64,000 nt of DNA, taken from positions 15,532 through 79,531 of the forward strand of contig JBDWMA010000034.1 in the NCBI GenBank assembly GCA_039972875.1, in the 5' to 3' direction. The first letter of the stretch is position 1. Each line of letters opens with the position of its first letter. The position numbers and the translations under genes are program-made. The notes beneath the pieces were generated by a model. That model was given only the letters and a program-made list of their open reading frames with translations. It searched no databases and was not told where the DNA came from. Source of the DNA: Pseudoruegeria sp039972875 (GTDB lineage: Bacteria > Pseudomonadota > Alphaproteobacteria > Rhodobacterales > Rhodobacteraceae). Below are positions 59,492 through 64,000 of the stretch, one piece after another.

Positions 59492-60415
59492 GTGACCGTT
59501 TCCAAGAGCCTTCAAGCGCCGTCATCTGTTGTGATGGTGCGACCCCATCATTTTGCGGTAAATCCAGAAACATTTGATAATGCCTTCCAATCTGCAAACC
59601 CGACTTCGCGCGAGGATGCGACGAAGGCCTATCGAGAACTGACAGAAGCGGCGGAAACACTACGATTCCATGGCGTCGATGTTCATTTATTCGACGGAGA
59701 TGACCCCAGAACACCCGACTGTGTGTTTCCCAACAATTGGTTTTCCACCCATGCAGGGGGCCATATCGCTGTTTATCCGATGATGGCCCCGAACCGCAGA
59801 CTGGAGCGCCGCTCCGACGTATTGGACATGCTGAAGGCCAAATTCCGTGTGCAAGACATTCTGGATTATTCCGGCTTAGAACACGATGGTCTTTACCTTG
59901 AAGGTACAGGCGCAATGGTTCTGGATCATGTAGACCGGATTGCTTATGCTGTTGAATCCGACCGCACAAGCCAGATCGCTTTGGAACGGTTTTGCACCCA
60001 TTTCAATTATGAGCCTATGGCGTTTCGCGCATCCGATGAGCAAGGAAGGGCGATCTATCATACCAACGTGTTGATGTGCATTGCGACCGATTTCGCGATG
60101 ATTGGAAGCTGCATGATCGAAGACTCGGTGCGCCGCGATGACCTGCTAAATCGACTTGGTCAATCAGGCCGCATCATTATCGACCTAAGCGAAGACCAAA
60201 TTGGAAAGTTCGCAGGCAACGCCATTGAATTACAAGGGAGCGCAGGGCGAATTCTAGCCATCTCTGAGACCGCGTTGAACGCGTTGACTCCAGATCAAAA
60301 GGCAAGGATTTCTGACAGCGCGACCTTGGTTGCCTTGGAGATACCAACTATCGAGCTTTCCGGAGGGTCGGTACGTTGCACTATCGCCGGAATACACCTG
60401 ACAGCACGTGTATAG
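59492..60415 (+). CDS. ctlX: CtlX-like citrulline/arginine guanidino hydrolase (amidinotransferase fold)
   Basis: 307 aa of the arginine deiminase/amidinotransferase superfamily. VVMVRPHHFAVNPETFDNAFQ, CVFPNNWFSTHAGGHIAVYPM, the Glu in LEGTGAMVLD, the His in YHTNVLMCIA and the C-terminal Cys in GGSVRCTIAGIHL form the catalytic set. CtlX proteins are annotated as citrulline-utilisation hydrolases; the exact substrate is not certain. Start ATG follows the Lrp-type operator region. Single gene, controlled by the divergent Lrp/AsnC protein. Confidence 0.88.
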   Translation: MTVSKSLQAPSSVVMVRPHHFAVNPETFDNAFQSANPTSREDATKAYRELTEAAETLRFHGVDVHLFDGDDPRTPDCVFPNNWFSTHAGGHIAVYPMMAPNRRLERRSDVLDMLKAKFRVQDILDYSGLEHDGLYLEGTGAMVLDHVDRIAYAVESDRTSQIALERFCTHFNYEPMAFRASDEQGRAIYHTNVLMCIATDFAMIGSCMIEDSVRRDDLLNRLGQSGRIIIDLSEDQIGKFAGNAIELQGSAGRILAISETALNALTPDQKARISDSATLVALEIPTIELSGGSVRCTIAGIHLTARV

Positions 60416-60455
60416 CGGCCGTTGGCACAGCGCAGCGAAAGCACACTTTGTCCGC

Positions 60456-60575
60456 GATGTGTGAATTCGCCAATCCTTTGATTTCGCGGTTGAGGCGAAA
60501 GCCCGCTCTGACGGGCCGCATCGCAGCATTGGTTTGGGTGGCTCAATGGCCGGTTTGGGCCGTCCCTTCCGGAGA
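60456..60575. repeat. Dispersed repeat B, copy 2
   Basis: GATGTGTGAATTCGCCAATCC through GGGCCGTCCCTTCCGGAG. Copy C/A follows directly, so the two families form a composite here. Confidence 0.85.
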
Positions 60576-60579
60576 TCAA

Positions 60580-60670
60580 CGGCCAACATGCTGGGTATGC
60601 TGCGGGCGATCTAGCGGCGGCTACGAGCCCATATTTAACAATGCTGCGTTTTGCATGAATGTCGGCTTTA
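60580..60670. repeat. Dispersed repeat C/A, copy 2
   Basis: GGCCAACATGCTGGGTATGC through GCATGAATGTCGGCTTTA, the partner of 57,432-57,523. Confidence 0.75.
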
Positions 60671-60754
60671 TTCCATAACGGCTGCTGCGCGCCACATTTG
60701 GATTGCCTTGTGATCAGTCGAACGTTTCTAAGCTCAATCTCCCGAACCCGCAAA

Positions 60755-60794
60755 CTTTCATAAAATTCCAACATCCCTGTTACAAAACTGTCGG
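60755..60794 (+). promoter_or_regulatory. Pho box upstream of phoX
   Basis: CTGTTAC-AAAA-CTGTCGG (60777-60794) has the 7-4-7 arrangement of a PhoB box. Two weaker units, CTTTCAT at 60755 and TTCCAAC at 60766, extend it upstream in 11-base phase. The phoX start is 61 bases downstream. Confidence 0.75.
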
Positions 60795-60854
60795 CATCGC
60801 TTCCTAGCCTACGGCACAGTCAGGCCCTGCACTGGGCCCAGCAAGAGGTGAGAT

Positions 60855-62780
60855 ATGTCACAGATTAACTACGATGAACTGTCTTTTGATGATGAAGACG
60901 AACTGAAATTCCCCCGTCCCACCACACAGGGTTTTGACGCTGTCGTTGAACGTGCCGTGTCGCGCCGCGGATTTCTTGGCGGCGCATTGGCATTTGGCTC
61001 TGGCGCTGCAGTCATGGGCACGGGCCTGCTGTCGGGCACATCCGCGCATGCCCAGCAAACCTCACGGTTCGCGTTTGACCAACTTGCCCCGCAAACTGAC
61101 GGGACCGTCCATGTGCCCAACGGATATAGTTGGGATGTCCTTGTACGCTGGGGCGATCCGTTGTTTTCGGATGCGCCTGCCTTTGATCCAGCAACAGGCA
61201 TCCCCACAGATGGTTCTGACCGGGTGTTTGGCGAGAACACCGACGGGATGGAATTGTTCCTCATCGGCAATACAGAACTTTTGGTCGTGAATTCCGAATA
61301 CGTAAACCCGGGCATCAATCTGCCTGCTGATCAAGATGGCCAGCCCCTGTCGGCCGATGATGTCGGCCGTTTGCAGAATTTCCAGGGTGTGACCGTGATG
61401 GAAGTCACCGAAAACGATGCCGGGTGGGAGGTCGTTATAGATAGCCCTTACAACCGCCGCATCCACCACCGAACACCAATGCAAATTGATGGCCCCGCCG
61501 CAGGCGATGATTTTTTGAAAACCTCAGCAGACCCTTCCGGCACCACGTCGCTGGGTACGTTCAACAACTGCGGTTCAGGGCGCACGCCCTGGGGCACGTA
61601 CCTGACCTGCGAAGAAAACTTCAATGGCTATTTTGGCACGACTGCAGATCTGTCTTTGGACAAAGTAACAGCCACCGGTTACGCCCGTTACGGTCTGAAC
61701 ACTGATATCGATCCAGGCCGTTACAATTACCATGGGTTTGATGCGCGCTTTGATTTGTCACGAGAGCCTAACGAGCCGCACCGCGCGGGTTACATCATTG
61801 AAATCGATCCCAAAGACCCGACATCCACGCCGGTTAAGCGGACGGCTTTAGGCCGTTTCAAACACGAGAACGCGGCCTCGGTCGTCGCACCGGATGGGCG
61901 CGTTGTGGTCTACATGGGCGACGATGAACGTGGCGAATATATGTATAAATGGGTCAGCCGTGACGTCTACACTCCGGGCGGGGACACATCGACCTTGCTC
62001 AGCGAAGGCCAGCTCTATGTTGCCAAATTCAACGACGACATGACCGGCAACTGGATCGCTCTGACGCCGGAAGACACCGGTATGACAACGGCTGAAATCG
62101 CAATTTTCACCCGCATTGCCGCCACCCAGGTCAACGCCACCACCATGGATCGGCCAGAGTGGATTGCCGTGAACCCCACCGCGATCGAGGCGTATTGCTG
62201 CCTCACCAACAACTCACGTAGGGGGGCGACAAACGACGACGGGTCCATGCGCACCAACGCTGCCGGAGAACCGATGGCCGTGAACGCGCCAAATCCGCGC
62301 GAAGTCAACAATTATGGCCAAATCGTGCGCTGGCGTCCACATAACGATGATCACGCGGCGCCTACATTCGACTGGGATCTCTATGTGATGGCGGGCAATC
62401 CCAACGTCTATACAGATGGGCTTTATGCGGGGACGGCTAACATCAACGCGGGCAATCTGTTCAACTCGCCCGATGGCATGCAAATCGACAGCACTGGCCT
62501 GATCTGGATCCAGACAGACGGGAATGACGATAACGAAGGCGAATTCCTCGGCATGGGCAACAACCAGATGCTGGCAGGTGATCCTGTGACGGGCGAAATT
62601 CGCCGCTTTCTGACCGGCCCCAACGGGTCAGAGGTCACGGGGCTGACGTGGTCTGCTGATCGTCGCACAATGTTCGTTGGCATCCAGCACCCCGCCGCGC
62701 CGTTCCCGGACGGCGAAGGTGCGCTACCCCGTTCGTCCATTGTGACGGTAAAGCGCGTTGATAACGCGCTGATTGGGTAA
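60855..62780 (+). CDS. phoX: PhoX-family alkaline phosphatase (DUF839), Tat-exported
   Basis: 641 aa. A twin-arginine signal (SRRGFLGGALAFGSGAAVMGTG, about residues 36-66) is preceded by a long N-region, as in PhoX. The DUF839 beta-propeller is seen in NNCGSGRTPWGTYLTCEENFNGYF, GRFKHENAASVVAPDGRVVVYMGDDERGEYMYKWVS and GEVTGLTWSADRRTMFVGIQHP-type (here GSEVTGLTWSADRRTMFVGIQHP). Marine PhoX uses iron and calcium to release phosphate from esters in the periplasm. The Pho box upstream supports phosphate-starvation control. Confidence 0.93.
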   Translation: MSQINYDELSFDDEDELKFPRPTTQGFDAVVERAVSRRGFLGGALAFGSGAAVMGTGLLSGTSAHAQQTSRFAFDQLAPQTDGTVHVPNGYSWDVLVRWGDPLFSDAPAFDPATGIPTDGSDRVFGENTDGMELFLIGNTELLVVNSEYVNPGINLPADQDGQPLSADDVGRLQNFQGVTVMEVTENDAGWEVVIDSPYNRRIHHRTPMQIDGPAAGDDFLKTSADPSGTTSLGTFNNCGSGRTPWGTYLTCEENFNGYFGTTADLSLDKVTATGYARYGLNTDIDPGRYNYHGFDARFDLSREPNEPHRAGYIIEIDPKDPTSTPVKRTALGRFKHENAASVVAPDGRVVVYMGDDERGEYMYKWVSRDVYTPGGDTSTLLSEGQLYVAKFNDDMTGNWIALTPEDTGMTTAEIAIFTRIAATQVNATTMDRPEWIAVNPTAIEAYCCLTNNSRRGATNDDGSMRTNAAGEPMAVNAPNPREVNNYGQIVRWRPHNDDHAAPTFDWDLYVMAGNPNVYTDGLYAGTANINAGNLFNSPDGMQIDSTGLIWIQTDGNDDNEGEFLGMGNNQMLAGDPVTGEIRRFLTGPNGSEVTGLTWSADRRTMFVGIQHPAAPFPDGEGALPRSSIVTVKRVDNALIG

Positions 62781-62788
62781 CGTGCCAC

Positions 62789-62818
62789 TGTCTCAGGTGA
62801 GTTAATTCACCTGAGACA
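62789..62818. terminator. Perfect hairpin after phoX
   Basis: TGTCTCAGGTGA (62789-62800), GTTAAT, TCACCTGAGACA (62807-62818): a 12-bp perfect stem, 8 bases after the stop. It lacks a T tract on the plus strand, so it may be a 3'-end stabiliser instead of a terminator. Confidence 0.6.
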
Positions 62819-62909
62819 TCATTGCCGGCCCGGATGGTATTAGACTATGTCAGTCTTTACTCATTCCGGACATTGGCGGAACCGCTGTGAACGACAGCAA
62901 AGTCCCGCA

Positions 62910-63006
62910 TTGTGTGAATTCTCCCACCATCTGATTTCACGGTAGAGGCGATAGTCAGCTCTGACAGGCCGCATCGCAGCATTGGTTTGGGTGGGTCAAT
63001 GTCGGC
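62910..63006. repeat. Dispersed repeat B, copy 3 (diverged)
   Basis: TGTGTGAATTCTCCCACCATC to GGTTTGGGTGGGTCAATG. It shares GCCGCATCGCAGCATTGGTT exactly with the other two copies. Confidence 0.8.
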
Positions 63007-63083
63007 TAATGGGATGTACTGGCTGCTTCACCCAGCAGGTTAGGCTGAGCCTAGTTTATCTGCATATAGGGATAAGTAGCAAG

Positions 63084-64000
63084 GTGAAGATTGACTTTGA
63101 TCACCTCATGTCGATTTGGATCGATATAGGCAAAGATACGTTTCATCTCGTTGGTTTTGATCACGATGGGCGGCGCGTTCTGCGCAAGCAGATCAAACGA
63201 CTTGCGTTGATTGCGACATTCGAAAGAGCTGCCCCGTTGCGTGGTTGGCATGGAAGCCTGTTTGAGCGCGCACTTTGTCAGTCGGACTTTGTTGTCAGTC
63301 GGACTTTGCGCAAGATGGGCTTTGACCCCCGGATCATCCCCGCGATTTACGTCAAGCCCTTCAACAAGGGGCAGAAGAACAACGACAACGATGCAGAGGC
63401 GATTGCTGAGGCAGCGCTGCGTCCGAACTTGAAGGCTGTTTCTGAGAAGACACAAGACCAGCTAGACTTACAAGCATTGCATCGCGTCCGTTTGCGCTTG
63501 GTGTCGCGTCGGACTGCGACCATCAATCAGATACGCGCTTTTCTGATCGAACAGGGGATCACGGTCCGCAAAGGCCTGCGCGCATTGAAGAATTCATTCG
63601 AGACGATCCTGGAGGAGCGTAAAGATGAGATATCGCCACGGATGCGACGCATCTTGATCGGCCTTTATGGCGACTGGATGTGGATGGATGATCGGATCGA
63701 AGAGATCAGCCGTACTGAAGAAAACTGCGTCAACGTGATGACGGTACCAGGAATTGGTGCCATGATTTCCACAGCGATGGTCGCGGCGGTTGGTGAGGGC
63801 GAGGCCTTTGACCGCGGGCGGGACTTTGCGGCCTGGGTCGGCCTCGTTCCCCGACAATTCAGCACCGGTGGGCGAACGATTTTGGGGCGGATCTCAAAAC
63901 GAGGCAGTCGATATCTACGGATGCTGTTCGTTCAAGCAGCCAAAGTCCTTATGATGCGCCCACATCGATGGCCCGGTTGTAGCTTTGGCGCGTGGTTAAT
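63084..64000 (+). CDS. IS110-family transposase, partial at window end, with scrambled active-site segment
   Basis: The frame stays open from GTG 63084 (or ATG 63108) to the end. WIDIGKDTFHLVGFD (first catalytic Asp), NDNDAEAIAEAALRPNLKAVS (later catalytic acidic pair) and the C-terminal VMTVPGIGAMISTAMVAAVGEGEAFDRGRDFAAWVGLVPRQFSTGGRTILGRISKRGSRYLRML are IS110 signatures. Between them the frame reads RAAPLRGWHGSLFERALCQSDFVVSRTL, where the family should have CVVGMEAC...SAHFVSRTL; that text exists in the next frame. A 1-base gain plus a 17-bp tandem duplication explain it and keep the frame open overall. Probably inactive. Confidence 0.9.
   Translation, partial: MKIDFDHLMSIWIDIGKDTFHLVGFDHDGRRVLRKQIKRLALIATFERAAPLRGWHGSLFERALCQSDFVVSRTLRKMGFDPRIIPAIYVKPFNKGQKNNDNDAEAIAEAALRPNLKAVSEKTQDQLDLQALHRVRLRLVSRRTATINQIRAFLIEQGITVRKGLRALKNSFETILEERKDEISPRMRRILIGLYGDWMWMDDRIEEISRTEENCVNVMTVPGIGAMISTAMVAAVGEGEAFDRGRDFAAWVGLVPRQFSTGGRTILGRISKRGSRYLRMLFVQAAKVLMMRPHRWPGCSFGAWL

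Noticed and set aside
1..64000. CRISPR array or prophage
   Set aside because: No regularly spaced identical repeats with unique spacers, and no phage structural or lysis genes were seen.

Overview
The window is chromosomal DNA from an alphaproteobacterium of the Rhodobacteraceae, most likely the Roseobacter group. The grounds are the gene content and order: a ribosomal-protein block ending rpsM-rpsK-rpoA-rplQ, a BztABCD-type amino-acid transporter, an ATP12-type F1 chaperone, the rpmH-rnpA-yidD ... yidC ... engB-argB neighbourhood, and a DUF1127 gene followed by a candidate CcsR/'cuckoo' small RNA. No database search was possible; product names come from recognising protein motifs.

Bases 1-34,900 are mostly core genome. 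1-8,620 hold the 3' part of the spc operon and the alpha operon (rplF end, rplR, rpsE, rpmD, rplO, secY, adk, rpsM, rpsK, rpoA, rplQ). The block is interrupted between rpmD and rplO by about 2.1 kb carrying a DUF1127 gene, the candidate small RNA, a GFA-family gene and a broken small secreted-peptide gene. rpsM starts with TTG. 8,700-14,800 hold a VOC protein, an HtrA protease, rarA, crcB, rluC, a HAD phosphatase and atp12. 15,015-19,510 hold the bztABCD transporter with a terminator after the binding-protein gene. 19,660-30,922 lie mainly on the minus strand: phosphatase, ferredoxin-like protein, sterol desaturase, argB, engB, MOSC, yidC, a GGDEF/EAL protein, ttcA, yghU, yidD, rnpA and rpmH, plus a nonsense-mutated DUF3833 lipoprotein gene on the plus strand. 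31,213-34,788 hold a TVP38 protein, a flavoprotein disulfide reductase and a histidine kinase, followed by tRNA-Arg(ACG).

From the tRNA onward the window is accessory in character. 35,588-42,888 is a compact candidate biosynthetic cluster. Six tightly coupled minus-strand genes (ketosynthase III, NAD-dependent epimerase/reductase, metallo-beta-lactamase-fold hydrolase, CapK/F390-synthetase-like adenylating enzyme, GNAT/FemAB-like transferase, Rieske oxygenase) face a convergent ATP-grasp ligase gene. I know of no described pathway with this exact set, and it is the best candidate here for an undescribed system. A tyrosine recombinase, a GNAT gene, a 217-bp MITE-like element and an IS1182-type insertion sequence inside a 92-bp direct repeat follow.

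46,900-64,000 mix transport genes (a frameshifted lysE, an intact lysE, an EamA exporter), a small regulator-like protein with shared TGGTACCA operators, an active/inactive M16 peptidase pair, a DUF2975/XRE pair, a LysR-controlled tandem-ABM-domain protein, a transglutaminase-like protease, an Lrp/CtlX pair with three ACATTATG sites, and a Tat-exported PhoX phosphatase behind a multi-unit Pho box. Several dispersed intergenic repeat families and two IS110 traces (one remnant; one gene running off the end with two compensating frame lesions) mark this region as plastic.
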